Below, piece by piece: positions 33,701 to 44,080 of a DNA stretch of 64,000 nucleotides. Under the pieces are notes generated by a model, which saw only the letters and a list, made by a program, of their open reading frames with translations, searched no databases and was not told the DNA's origin. A program made the position numbers and the translations under genes. Source of the stretch: Kingdonia uniflora (taxonomy: Eukaryota; Streptophyta; Magnoliopsida; Ranunculales; Circaeasteraceae); contig JACGCM010002202.1 of assembly GCA_014058105.1 (NCBI GenBank), forward strand, positions 636,064 through 700,063, in the 5' to 3' direction. The first letter of the stretch is position 1. Each line of letters begins with the position of its first letter.

Positions 33701-34088
33701 GCAATTAGAATTTTTTGGGGTTGAGGATTGTAATGAGATGGAAGAGCTCTTTGAATTTGAAGAGTGCCAAGAAGAGGAAGATGGAAGCATGACTATATGG
33801 TTGCCGCGTTTAAGGATCTTACAACTAAGGAGTCTACCAAGACTCTCAAGCTTCTTCTGCCACCAAAGGAGGTTACCTCATGTCCTCCTCGATTGCCCTT
33901 CCTTGGTGAAACTTCATATATATGAATGCCCGATTTTGAAGAGTCTACCCTTTGGTCCACGGAGCACACCCAAACTGGAAATGTTTCAGATAGACCATAA
34001 TGGATGGTTTGATAGGCTGGAATGGGATGACACAAATGTCAAGGCACAATTACAACAGCTCCTACCGGTACGTGTTTTAACATTCTAA
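30744..34088 (+). CDS. CC-NB-LRR (CNL) disease resistance protein, RPS2/At4g27220-like
   Basis: A single open frame of 1,114 codons. The N-terminal coiled-coil region (about 1-160) is of the RPS2/RPS5 kind without an EDVID motif. The NB-ARC domain has P-loop GMGGVGKTT (about 177), kinase-2 SILLMLDDLW (about 250), RNBS-B KVIITSR (about 277), CGGLPLA (about 334) and MHD as YVMMHDIV (about 455). Leucine-rich repeats run from about 500 to the end. Such proteins sense pathogen effectors and trigger immune responses. All key motifs are intact. The end is suspicious: ctaccg|gtacgt at about 34066-34074 is a good splice donor, and the copia-2 LTR starts 19 bp after the stop, so the present last residues (VRVLTF) may be read-through into an intron. 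The gene lies inside the limits of copia-R. Confidence 0.93.
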   Translation: MEIAGIPAPSAINLAKSSVILASHHISYLFCFKKYVNDLQSKVQGNLLRLENDVKRKVDLARNNGDVIHDVVQHWIVEVDKFREEVVELQRQAGEIKSCFKGWCFARYRLGKESKKKIVIVDKLLIEGRHFDSVSNPGPVLPRVAEHFDVFASREATKKQVIQALMDDKTNLIGIYGMGGVGKTTLMKEIRKKVEETKLFDKVVFATVSQNPDLRGIQTQIAESLGMEIKEQSIAARAAKLSARLKQEKSILLMLDDLWRRLELTDVGIDLDEVNCKVIITSRGLDVCNSMKTAKNIDVKVLSKNDSLELFRQEVGDVDSDALREMSEKIVNECGGLPLAIVTLARALRKEDKGVWTDVIRQLKKSTYEGLDPVKTSIRVSYDFLKSSKTKLCFLHCALFPEDHKVTMDALVGYAMGEDLLGDVETLSEARGNLRIMLNSLVSSGLLLKGDDEGYVMMHDIVRATAISIAGENRNESIMRAGSGLQKWPKLKEPGKCLRLSLMSNDICEISADTPDCSQLLTLALACNRSLADISEGFIEGMKRLATLDLSDIGISSLPQSLSSLNNCLRSLYLDNCTKLQDISVIGNLKTLEILSLQRTIGISRLPEEISGLTNLKMLDLTENWNLKCIPPKVISSLCSLEELYVKKSFGGWEIEGSGYNASLAEVASLTKLTSLYLDIQNDKWLSTDIGPCHHWGNLEKFHTGVGGSASSTTPKSERCVSLSTSSDSFPVAAWVNVLMGRTYDLVLNYSKGSVNVSQLNPKGKWNKLKSLTISDCMFPNLEVLDLRNMFRLKAIWNGQLVERSFEKLKVLRINSCGELVNVLPFLLWTRLQNLEEIHISYCPKLEKVFESDGFEDGPASILKLRSIKVLSLPSVMSIWKEVVPLVRLESLKILEVIDCPNLSSRHLFPSVAFAQRFQRLEELEVSSCHQFIKLIAEEAEGMEIKSCPINFIALPPIFSNLKALHIRDYNGLKYIFPIQILRGLLQLEFFGVEDCNEMEELFEFEECQEEEDGSMTIWLPRLRILQLRSLPRLSSFFCHQRRLPHVLLDCPSLVKLHIYECPILKSLPFGPRSTPKLEMFQIDHNGWFDRLEWDDTNVKAQLQQLLPVRVLTF

Positions 34089-34106
34089 CTAAACATAAAA
34101 GTTTTA

Positions 34107-34333
34107 TGGTTGGGTCCAGTCCAAGGTAACAGCCCAACATATTGGACTCATAACAAGCCCAAAGGCCTTTAAGGTTTATGGGGGAGAGTTTAAGTAGGAT
34201 AAGTAACCAATGTTGTAGGGTTATCTTCTATATATTACGTACAGTACTACAGAGAAACAATTTTCAATCAATAACAGGATATCATCTTCTCTCTCAATAG
34301 AACTAGTAGCTAAAATTTTATTATTTCTCAACA
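34107..34333 (+). repeat. copia-2 5' LTR
   Basis: It starts tggttgggtcc and ends ttatttctcaaca. It shares gagagtttaagta, attttcaatcaataa and cttctctctcaatag with 41160-41408. Compared with that copy it has lost a few bases after the first TG. Confidence 0.85.
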
Positions 34334-34346
34334 CGTTATCAGCACG
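34334..34346 (+). other. copia-2 primer binding site
   Basis: cgttatcagcacg lies directly after the 5' LTR. The core ttatcagca is shared with the copia-R primer site at 42841-42851 on the other strand. It is a common copia primer site form, distinct from TGGTATCAGAG. Confidence 0.65.
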
Positions 34347-36249
34347 TAGAGCTAGTGGATCAAGATGAGAAGAAATAACTCTCAAAAATCAGCATGTTCA
34401 GGGAATTTTTGCATTACGGAGAGGTATTTTACATATTTTCGAATTTATATTTAATTTCTTTCTAATCTATGATATAAGATATCTGAATATGGATTATATA
34501 TTTTTTTTACCTAATTTTTTCGGATTAAAAATATCAAATTTTGGTATTTTTTACTCTTGATTAAAGGATGTTTTCAAACCAAAATATTTTTTTATGTGGA
34601 CACTGGATTGACACGAGACTAATTTTGTTGCGTAGCCTATCTCACGAGCTTTCCAACGGTATATGGCACATCTCAGGGAGATGTCCCAATCGCCAGAAAA
34701 GTGACGTTGAAACTAGGCTGTTTCACGGTCAAAAAAGATATTTTTAGGTCATGATGACGTCAGCGATAAAATATTATTTTTAAAATTATTTCTATAAAAT
34801 TATTTTATTATTATCTGATGATGACGTCATAATTATCCACTTTGCTGACGTCAACACTGACAAGTGTCGATGGCACATGGCATGTTAACGTGGCAATGGG
34901 GGTCCACTTTGGCTTGTTGACGTGACAGTCACCTGACTGTTCACCTGCCGGTCATCAGAGTGACGCGTAGCAGGCACGTGTAGTGACACGTGACAGTCAC
35001 CGAGGTTACATGTGACAGAACGTTTGACCAGGTCAACCCGGTCCAGGCCTTGACCCAGACCGAGTCAGACCGGATAAAACGCTAAATTGGCTATAAATAG
35101 CCCAATATTGGTTAAATTAAGTCAATTTTTTTTGAAAAATTCCTATTGATTGGACCTGCCCCATGGGGAAAATATTTTTATTTTTTTATGAAAAATATAT
35201 ATATATATATTTTTTGAGAACGGGTGCCTTGTATACAAAAATTAACTCACTTATATAAGATATAAGTAAATGAATTAATACATATTTAAGTATCTTACGA
35301 TAGCTAATAAGATACTAATGGTATGCCCCTATGATACTAATTATCATGATCAATGGATCGCAAATAATATGAAACCAAGACTAATTTAGAATATAACTAC
35401 GAGTCATATCTAAATCACAGTTAATTGTTAAGAACAAATAATTAGAGCTCAATTGAGAATTTACTTAGTCTTATTTCTAAAAACTTGATGTCCGAGGAAT
35501 TAATTTTTCGTATCTAGGTACAATTAAATGTTACATAATAACATTTAGAGGTATATAGACACTGATATCAGCCAATAATACCCTAGAATATTAGTTCAAA
35601 GACATGTATAATTAACCTATCTTGTTAACCCAACAGACTTTGGGGTGGGACCACTTGTCCGCTAAACATCTAATACCCCTCATATTCGTAGCAAATAAGG
35701 TCATTTGGTTAGAATATATAGATCTTATAGAACTTTAGGGCTTAGAACACCATAGTTGTTTTGCAACATCTAGTGGTTTTGAATAGCTGTTTTGGCTAAG
35801 ACTCTATTAAAACGCATTTTAAAGTTAAGATCACCATTTTATGGGGTGAAATTGAGATTTGATGCTTAATAGGATATGAACAAGGTTTACCTATAAGTAA
35901 TGATTGGGAATCACTGACTTGAATAATATGAATTGCCTTTAGTAATAATTAGAAATCATGCACTTAAATAGGATTTCATAAGGAACGCACACATCTAGTG
36001 GTTTTGAATATCATCAATCTTGGCTAAGATTCTATTAAAATGCACATTAAACATTAAGATCGTCATTTCATAGGGTAAAATTGAGATTTAATTATTAGAA
36101 AAGAATTTTATGAGTGTTAGAATATGAACAATGTTAAACTATAATATGATTGGGAATAATTTATTTTATATTATTATAAGTACTATGATCTGTCTATAAT
36201 GCATTTAAAATGTTTATCCAAAATTGTTACTTCTATATTTTGCATAATA
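34347..36249 (+). other. copia-2 untranslated leader
   Basis: About 1.9 kb without a recognised coding segment separates the primer site from gag. It holds the bZIP-type cluster and then very AT-rich sequence with two loosely repeated blocks (phrases catctagtggttttgaat at about 35768 and 35993, and aaaattgagattt). This is a common arrangement in copia families with long leaders. Confidence 0.55.
34755..34992 (+). promoter_or_regulatory. Cluster of bZIP-type motifs (TGACGTCA, CACGTG)
   Basis: Three exact TGACGTCA palindromes (34755-34762, 34822-34829, 34846-34853) and two exact CACGTG G-boxes (34975-34980, 34987-34992) occur with several TGACG half-sites within 240 bp. They lie in the copia-2 leader, about 0.7 kb behind the NLR gene. 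bZIP/TGA factors bind such sites; activity here is untested. Confidence 0.5.
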
Positions 36250-37095
36250 GATGTGTACGAAACTCAAAAATGTTAAATTTCCTCTATTGCTGCTTACTGG
36301 AGCCAATTACCTCACTTGGTGTATTGATACTGACTTATTTTTGAAGTATCTCGTTCTATAGAAGACCATCATCATTTGCAATAATGAAGATCCCATCGAC
36401 AAAGCAAAGGCTTTGTTTATTCTTTGTCATCATATTTAGGATGACCTGGAGAAAAATAAACCTCAACAAGGTTAAGCCAGCTGACTTATGGGCAAGTATG
36501 AAGGGGCGTTATGGTAAACAAAAGACCATTATGCTCCCAAAAGCGATCTACCAATGTAACACTCTTCGGTTCCGAGATTCTAGGACCGTCGCTGATTATA
36601 ACTCAGCAGTTCACAAAATCACTTCTACACTTGAGAGTTGTGTGAAAAGAAAGTCATTAATGCTAAAATGGTAGAGAAGACTATTAACTTTCCATGCTAG
36701 TAATATTGTGCTTCAGAGGCGATATTGGTGAGAGAATATTGTGACTCACGAAGTCTTGATTTAGGCACTGCTCATTTCTGAGCAGAACGATGAACTTCTG
36801 ATGAAGAATTATGCAATGCGGCCTTCTGGGAGTGCGTCGTTGCCTGTATCACACAACGTTCAGTTTCGGGGAAACAACTCTGTACGTTAAGGACGTAAAT
36901 ATATAAAGGGCAGGGGAGGATACTGGAAAATAGGAAGGGTGGGAACCAGAAACCTAATGGCCCTAGGAAAGGTAAAGAATTTAAGAAATTCGGCAAACCA
37001 GGAAATATGAAGAAAGAAAAGAAGACAAATCAGGGATCTCCTTGTTTTAACTGCAGTGGCACAGGACACTGTGCATGGGAATGCTAGGCACTATG
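36250..37095 (+). pseudogene. copia-2 gag remnant
   Basis: The reading begins VKFPLLLLTGANYLTWCID (about 36267). It continues with ADLWASMKGRYGKQKTIMLP (about 36487-36546) and FRDSRTVADYNSAVHKI, typical of copia gag (UBN2-type), and ends with a CCHC knuckle CFNCSGTGHCAWEC (about 37051-37085). Stops and frameshifts interrupt it. Gag forms the particle around the element RNA. Confidence 0.8.
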
Positions 37096-39600
37096 GGTGG
37101 CTAGAGGTAACAATGTCCAGACCCACCATGTAGTTGCTGATACTAACTCCGCCCCTGTAGAGTTCATAGTATCAGGCTTCTTTGGCGACATTGATACTAA
37201 CATTGATCAACGTATGGAGTAATTCGTAGAGAAATCTCAGTAGATATGTGATATCACAGTAGAGTGCACTAGTAGTTTACTTTCTCGCAGAGACTTGATT
37301 TACATTTTGTCAGTATTTTTGATTATGTTGGGAACAAATCATTTATGTTTAAATAAAGTGCTCGTGACATACATAAGATTTTTAATTTGTTCTAAATTGT
37401 GATTATTCGAGTTTATTGCTTGAGAAGTAGTTAAATTCTATGTATGATAGCTGATCTACTATAGCCTGTAGATTTATCTGCTCATTGAGCATAACCGATA
37501 ATCGTATGAGTGACGACACATGTCTAAGAGACATTAGTACCACGCATTCGATCATTTTAAGATATGAATATATTTCTTGTCTAATTTTGTGCATCGGGGA
37601 TGACAAAAATATCATTGACACGACCAACAAGATCAAACACACTGAGTGCGTCACGTTATTACTCTCTAACGGTACGATACAAGGTATCTAATCTACTTTA
37701 TACACTAGTAAATCCAGCCGGATTTTACTGAGTTTAGGGAGATACATGATAATGCTTATCACGTAATGACTATCGGAGAAAATAACATACAAGGTTCTGT
37801 GTATTCACTCCATGTCTAAAGGTTATAACACGCTATTGGAACGGCTTCCAATACACTCCTTAGGGCTCAGATAGTGAGGAGGATTATCGGAATTACATCT
37901 CAACTTTCTTTAAAAGGAGAGAAGACCCAGAGAGTGTACGTATAACGATTGCTTTCGAAGAGAGTCTATTATTTCATCCTAGTATGACCAAGGTGGAGTG
38001 AGATCTCTAGCCTTTGCTCCAAACGTATCCATGGAGGCACATGTGGACCTATCCATTTATATAGTGGCCCACTTGATTATTTATGGTCATAATAGACGCA
38101 TCTAGGAGATGGTCGTACGTTTGCCTATTCATAAAATCTAGGAATGCAGCATTAACACGACTTCTCACTTAGATCATTCGATCGCAGGCTTAGTTCCTGC
38201 ATTAACTGATCAATGTCGACCGATACAAATTGACGGGGGCTTAGGAGTGTGACTCACAGGCTTTTGATGATTATTTTACCGCTAAATGGGATAGATGATT
38301 GAGCATCGTGAGCACCCCATACCATACTCAACTTGGGATTGGCGAAAAGGATAATCAAACGATTTAGGATAATATTTAAGCCACTGTTATTACAATAACA
38401 ACTTTCGGCTAGTGTACGGGATTTGCATTTTTTGCTCCCGCAACACTGATTAGGGTTCGTCCCATAGAAAATCATCAAATTATTTTCCCCAAAAGCGACT
38501 GGTAACTGGGTCGGAGCCCTGTGTCGCCCATCGACGAACATTTGGATATTTTGTACAGGTGTCAATCGCACCACAATGTATAAAGATAGGAATCTCAATA
38601 TCGACCTGATATTATGTGGGTTATGATTCGTATTTATCACTGAATATTTGGAATCTACTGGCGACGTATATACTGCAGGGCAGATAATTATCACTTTGAT
38701 GAGACGATATTCCCAGCATTGATGGAAGATATGACAGTCAATGTTGAGAATGTTTCCAAGAGGTCTTGGAAAACACCATCATTGTCTCATCTAGATCCCT
38801 ATACATAAGTTAGATGACAATAAGGTTTAACGGATTACAAACCTCCAATAGGTCGTAAATAAATTGTCAGACACATTCATAGATACTATTGAAGTACCGT
38901 AAGTGTATGTACCTGTAAGTGATATTCATATACAACAGAACGTTCCGGGGGAACTAGTACCGCAGCTGAACGTTCCAGGGGAATTATTACCGCAAACGAA
39001 TATGAGGCTCGGGATTAGTACGGAGCACTGTTGGAAGAAAGTATTATGAGCTGGAAAGCTGCATAATATGGGACAAATATGACTAATGGTGTAGTCGGTT
39101 CATCAAGGATAGAGCCACCCATTGACGAGGCAATAGTAGCTACGCGACCAGTTGATGCATTATGTGACTAGCCCACGGTGGTATATACACGTATAATAAT
39201 AAGAAGATATCGATCAGTTTAAAGTTTGTAATTGCAAAACATATGATCGTTCGGTAGACATTTGTCGATAAGGTATTCATATTCATTGTTGTGCTCACCA
39301 TCAAGGATGAGGATTCAGAACTACTTACTGTAAACAACTGTGTGTTATTGTACATTAGCCAAAGTGAGCATCTGAAATCTAAGCGAAGCTCAACTTGCTA
39401 GCATAATGCGAAGTGATGCAATTAAGCCTTTCAGTTATAAATGGGAAAGGTACCAAAACATGATTAACTCGGAGAAATAATTTGGTCAAGGCAAGATTAG
39501 TTACCCAGGAAATCTTTAAGATATCTGGCATCGATTGCAATGTGACCTATTACCCGATTACAGATGTTATAACATTTCGGTACTGATCAGTCTGTCAAGT
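37096..39600 (+). pseudogene. copia-2 protease/integrase region, heavily decayed
   Basis: Copia order predicts protease and integrase here, but only scraps can be read. The clearest scrap is the linker before RT: NVPGELVPQLNVPGELLPQ (about 38940-38995). This duplicated phrase is common in copia polyproteins. Open frames on the other strand are not supported by any family. Confidence 0.5.
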
Positions 39601-40880
39601 TATCGAGGACAAGCTAGACATGCGTTTGAGGTAAATACCACATATCTATATGGGAAACTAGATACAGATATCTACATGAAGCCACCTGGGGAGGTATAAG
39701 CTTTTGGAAACAATTTAGCCCGATACACGAGGTGTGTACGTAATAAAACTGGAAAAGTTATTATTGACGTGAAGCAATCAGGGCCCATAAGACATAGTAA
39801 GTTGACTGAGTATTTGAAGGTCGGGGACTTTGCAAATATCTTTATCTGTCTATGCATTCTTATTTAGAACACAAATATTAGCTTCACTCATCATAATATT
39901 GTACTAAATGATTTGGATATCATTAGAACTCCGGGGGAGATCGCAGGAGCCACCAAATATCTTGGGAAGGAATTTAAAATAAAAGACCTTGGGAAATCAA
40001 GTAGTATCTTGATTTACAGATCAAACGTCTTGGTAGTGGCATACTCATACACCAAGCAATATATATCGAAAGAGTTATCTAACACTTCGGTATGGATGTA
40101 GCACACGATGCTAAGTCATTTATTGTGTGTCCATCACTTGGGTGTGGACAACGACATCTTCCACTATCCTAAAGGGAGGAGTAACTCCTAGGGCCGTTAT
40201 GCCATTGCTAGGAGGTGCTTTGCTATAAGGAATTGGGTATACTAGACTCGATGACTCATTCACAGTGAACTGTTTGACTAGCCATAGTTCTGTTCTTACC
40301 CAAAAGCACTGGAATGAGATTAGGCATATTATGAGGTATCTAATCGGTATAAAAGATTGGGGTATGTTATACTCGAAATGGTAAACATAAAAGTATAGAG
40401 TACACCGATACAAAATACTTCTCAGACCCACATAGAGGCCATTGTCAAATAGATTATGTGTTTATGTACGGGGATACATAAATATTTTGGGAAATCGATG
40501 AAGCAGACGGCGGTAGCTTTATCCTCGAACCACGGGGAGATTCTTTCATTTCATGAAGTTGACAGAGAATGATGGTTATACTCCAAGATACATCAATTGA
40601 AGTTGTGGCGTATTCTATCCAAGATAAAATATCAACTATGTATGAAGACAATTCAGCTTGCATCATTCAAGTCAATGGCGATTTATCAATAATGACAGAA
40701 CGATGTACATTTTACAGAAGCCATTCCATCCTTATGAATTATAAAAGGCGAATGAGATTGGCGTTATTCAAGATATTTCAGAAGACATTTTTGCAAACCT
40801 ATTCACGAAGACTCTTGTACCACTTACATTCAAGCAGCTAGTACACGAAATCGGCATGCAGAAGATTTATTTATCAATAT
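39601..40880 (+). pseudogene. copia-2 reverse transcriptase and RNase H remnant
   Basis: Readable blocks are TTYLYGKLDTDIYMKPPGE (about 39636-39693), a catalytic region now NDLDIIRTPGEIAGATKYLG (about 39908-39965), KEFKIKDLGK, SCEV-type RNase H pieces, ISTMYEDNSACIIQVNG (about 40631-40680), and a degraded form of the usual C-terminus near 40790-40860. The catalytic YVDD has been lost to LNDLD. It is broken by many stops. Confidence 0.75.
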
Positions 40881-41159
40881 CTCGGAGAGATAGATCTCAG
40901 GGGAGATCGACGTCAGGGGGAGTAGTCCCAGCCTGACGTGGATAGATACATGTTGTACTCTTTTTCCTAATAGTACAATTTCTATCCTAGGAGGTTTTAC
41001 TGACTAGAGATTTTGATGTGGCAATGCATACGCGTCCGCAACTCATACAAGGTATAAGATTGTACTCTTTCCTTGCACAACTTTTTGCCCAATAGAGTTT
41101 TGCTAGGTAGAGGTTTTAATGAGGCAAGTCGTCATAGTATGGAACACCCCAATGGGGAG

Positions 41160-41408
41160 TGCTAGGAGTTGGGTCTAGCCCAATGTAGGAGCCCAACTGG
41201 GTTGGGGCGTCCTATTGGACTCTCAACAAGCCCATAGGCCTTTAGGGTTTAAGGGGAGAGTTTAAGTAAGATAGGTAACCTATGTTGTGGGGTTATCCTC
41301 TATGTATTACGTAGAGAGAAACAGTTTTCAATCAATAATAAGATATCCTCTTCTCTCTCAATTGCTCTTAATAGAACTAGTAGGCTAAGATTATATCATT
41401 CCTCAACA
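41160..41408 (+). repeat. copia-2 3' LTR
   Basis: It follows a purine tract caatggggag (41150-41159) and a typical copia tail (atgttgtactctttttcc, aggttttaatgaggcaa). It starts tgctaggagttgggtc and ends attcctcaaca. It matches 34107-34333. Confidence 0.88.
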
Positions 41409-42231
41409 TTATCCTCATTTTCTCAATACTAATGAAAGGTTGAGAGTTTGAGCTTAGAGTGTGGGCTTACAAAACAAACCCAATCCACACTCAAAAAGTA
41501 ACTGCTGGAGATGCTCTAACAACAATACAAAAAGATAAACTATCTACCAATCAATAGCTTCCAACACATGTACCTGACTTTGTTTTCTAGTGAAAAATAA
41601 TAGAATGCTCATGGAGCAATCTGTAAATATTTTTTAGGGTTTTTTTAAAGGAAAATTTAGGGACTGAATCTAAAATTGTTTTTATGTTCTCATGTAAATA
41701 TAATTTTGGCCACATTATACCCAAATTCAAACACCCATATTATTATGATCCCCATAAAAATTCACGCAACTTGAGAATTTTGGGCGATCTTAGATCGATA
41801 TTTTGTCAACTAAGGTCCCCGTACATATTCACGGTAAAAAATAGATGAATTGTAGTTTTTATAGAAACTAAATATAGTGAAAATATGCATCCATTTAATT
41901 AAAGCAACCCATTATTTTTAGAAAATATGAGCACTAAAATATATATCGTTTCAAATTAGTATTTTTGCAATTTTTTTTTAAATTTTTAGAGAGAAAAAAC
42001 TGTGACACTAATCATGCTTGCGATCAACATATTTTGTAATAAATGGATATGTCGTACGATGAATTAAGGGAAGCACCCCCTAAAATAAGGTATCCATAAC
42101 CGATTTTGACGTGTAAAATTAAGGAAAAATAACCCTCTAGTTAAAACACATCACCAATTTAGGTTATAGTTATTTTTGCGAAAATAATATCGTGTTTCAT
42201 ATAGTGAAACGACGATTCAAACCATATAAAT
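41409..42231. other. No gene recognised; possibly the former NLR downstream sequence
   Basis: AT-rich sequence of about 800 bp with no coding signal on either strand. If copia-2 landed in the NLR 3' region, this stretch would be the continuation of the NLR locus, but no second NLR exon could be identified. The join to the copia-R leader (from about 42232 or 42360) is not visible. Confidence 0.35.
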
Positions 42232-42720
42232 ATTGATGTCAAACACTTACGCATCACATTAATATATGTTTAGACGTTAGATGCCAAACGCTTACGCATC
42301 ACATTAGGTGCCAAACACTTACGCACCGCATATATATCAAAAAAAATATTCGGGTTAGGGTTTATACCTCAAAATTTAAGCAAATCTCGTTAGCCAAAAC
42401 CAAAACCAAAACCAAAACCGGGTAGCATACAAATTGCCAAAACAAACCGAGTATGAGCCGAGCTTTACCGAGCCTTTAACCGAGATTTTGAGCTGAGTTT
42501 TGCAGAGTCTCTACCAAGTTTTGTTGAGTCACAAACCTAACTGAAACACCAAGTTTCCACACCGAACTCAAAGATCACCAAGTCCAAATCGGAACACCAA
42601 GTTTTTAAGCCGAACTCGAAGATCACCAAGCCATAAAACTGAAACACCAAGTTTCACGTCGAACTCGAAGATCACCAAGCCTTAAAGCTGAAACACCAAG
42701 TTTTCCTTATGTAAACTTCT
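42232..42720 (-). repeat. copia-R leader with two sets of tandem repeats
   Basis: Set one (42232-42330): three copies built on 'gatgccaaacacttacgcatcacatta'. Between them is an (aaccaa)n run at about 42397-42419. Set two (42541-42715): three to four copies of a unit of about 53 bp, 'gaaacaccaagttt...ccgaactcgaagatcaccaagcc'. They lie just inside the primer site of the minus-strand element, where a transcribed leader would be. Confidence 0.65.
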
Positions 42721-42840
42721 AGGGTATGATAATATAAAGAAAACTTATATATCGAGATCCGACGAAGAACAAATCCTAGAGTTTTCTTTAGAGAGAAGCC
42801 TTGGTAGAGATTTGAAGGTATATATCGTAGGAGAGTCTTA

Positions 42841-42851
42841 TGCTGATAACA
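42841..42851 (-). other. copia-R primer binding site
   Basis: On the minus strand, tgttatcagca directly follows the LTR end ...tatcttacaaca. The core ttatcagca is the same as in copia-2. It shows that the internal region of this element lies to the left, so 42852-43156 is its 5' LTR. Confidence 0.7.
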
Positions 42852-43156
42852 TGTTGTAAGATAACCCTTTCAAGTACCAAAACAATTAAAGAGAGAAAGA
42901 GAGAGAACAATATAGGGTAAATATATAGAGAACAACTTTATTATTTCTTGAGATGTATATTACAATGAGAGGCACAAAGCCTATATATATAACTCTCTTA
43001 AAGCCCTAAACCTTGGAGATTACTTCTCCACCAAGTAATATCTAGTTGGTATCCCTAAGAGTGACGTCGCATATTGGGTGGGCTCCCAAATCCCACGTAG
43101 GTCCCACAGTAGACCGAAGCTATTCAGCTCCCCTCATTAGATCGTGGCTTATAACA
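42852..43156 (-). repeat. copia-R 5' LTR (305 bp, uninterrupted)
   Basis: On the + strand it starts tgttgtaagataac and ends ggcttataaca, with a GA-rich part and gaggcacaaagcctatatata. It is the counterpart of 8824-9064 plus 15425-15455. CAACT follows at 43157-43161. Confidence 0.88.
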
Positions 43157-43475
43157 CAACTCACTGGAAGTATGTATTTGTAAAACTTGATTTTAGCTGA
43201 ATGCCAAATCGTTGGGCAACCCTCATTACACCAATTTTTAGACTCCACGTATTTCGTAATATCACCAGTGGAAACCGCGCCACGAATCCCAAATTGAGAG
43301 TGTTCCTATGATAGAAGTAGCGAAAGAAGAACCCACCCACCCCTCCCTTCATTCTTCTAAAATTTCATCAAAATTTCTTCTTTTTGGACAATAATCAAAC
43401 CCTCGTAAACGCACGCAAATGTAATAATAGATTTAATTTGATTTTGGTTATTAGGTTTTCGACAATAATAAAAAA
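43157..43475. other. No feature recognised
   Basis: About 320 bp between the copia-R complex and the gypsy LTR fragment. By the target-duplication reading this is the continuation of the host sequence that precedes 8819. No coding signal was seen. Confidence 0.5.
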
Positions 43476-43581
43476 AGATGTCACATCTGCGACTACAGAG
43501 CTCAACCCACTATAATAGCCGTTACGCTTGGTCAAATAGAGTTGTTACAAGAAGATCCGCAAAGTTTGCCCACTGCCCACC
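43476..43581 (+). repeat. Partial gypsy LTR fragment
   Basis: gatgtcacatctgcgactac... to ...gcccactgcccac corresponds to the inner part of the gypsy LTR at 57040-57135 (gcgactacagagctcgaccc, acgcttggtcaaatagag). It directly precedes a complete LTR start, so two LTR copies are joined here. Confidence 0.7.
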
Positions 43582-44080
43582 TGTAGTAGCATATTCCCCA
43601 GATTCAACGTAGAGTAAGCCAACACCATGTAGTCAAAAATAGTTAGACATAGTCGAAGACAGCTCAGCTTCTAGAAGATACCATAAGTTCTCGACTTACC
43701 AAAAGTAACCGCTGTGCTTGGTCAAGAGAGAGAGAAAAAGAAAGCTGTTAGAGATCCGCGAAGTTCGCCCACTCCTCCCGGAATAAGGTACTATTTCTTT
43801 GTTTTTATAAACTGTCTGTATCTACTTTAAATACAGACAGATAATAGATTATACAGAACTGCAACTCTACTATCTTTACTTCATTACCTTACTATCACTC
43901 CAAAAACTTGTAATAACTAGCATCTTACTGGATTTTACATCAAAATCCTCCTCGAGGTCGTGGTTTTTCTCAGCTTTTACTGAGTTTTCCACGTAAAATC
44001 TTGTTTGTTTAGCCTATTATTGCATTTTCTTTATGAATAGTATTGGTGAAGATTCTTCTTTCGGAAAATACGCCACTACA
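43582..44080 (+). repeat. Gypsy LTR 1
   Basis: It starts tgtagtagcatattccccag and ends tacgccactaca. Its 3' half shares ttgtaataactagca, gaggtcgtggtttttctc and ttttccacgtaaaatc with 56968-57430. The mid part differs from the last LTR. Confidence 0.85.

Larger units (their letters stand above)
34107..41408 (+). mobile_element. Ty1/copia retrotransposon 'copia-2', full length but decayed
   Basis: Two LTRs of about 230-250 bp (34107-34333 and 41160-41408) flank a 6.8-kb internal region. It has primer site, long leader, gag, degraded pol and polypurine tracts. No matching 5-bp duplication was found (tttta on the left, ttatc on the right); the left LTR end appears altered. The element begins just behind the NLR stop codon. 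Confidence 0.85.
8824..43156 (-). mobile_element. Nested Ty1/copia element 'copia-R' spanning 34 kb of insertions
   Basis: On the minus strand the parts follow in copia order from right to left. They are the 5' LTR (42852-43156), primer site (42841-42851), a repeat-bearing leader (about 42360-42840), gag zinc knuckle and protease remnant (about 28386-29650), reverse transcriptase and RNase H (about 21300-22610), a 3' region with repeated G-rich motifs (20884-21100), a polypurine tract (15456-15470) and the 3' LTR (15455-15425 plus 9064-8824). CAACT occurs on both outer edges (8819-8823 and 43157-43161), as expected for a 5-bp copia target duplication. The missing integrase and gag N-terminus, and the presence of an NLR gene between gag and leader, mean the one-element reading is inferred, not proved. 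Confidence 0.6.

Noticed and set aside
36887..37069. Minus-strand open frame near the copia-2 gag knuckle
   Set aside because: Antisense of gag; no independent support.
38254..38694. 146-codon open frame on the minus strand
   Set aside because: It lies antisense to decayed copia-2 pol and shows no family resemblance; chance open frame.
34102..41413. A 5-bp target duplication for copia-2
   Set aside because: tttta on the left and ttatc on the right do not match; limits rest on LTR comparison only.
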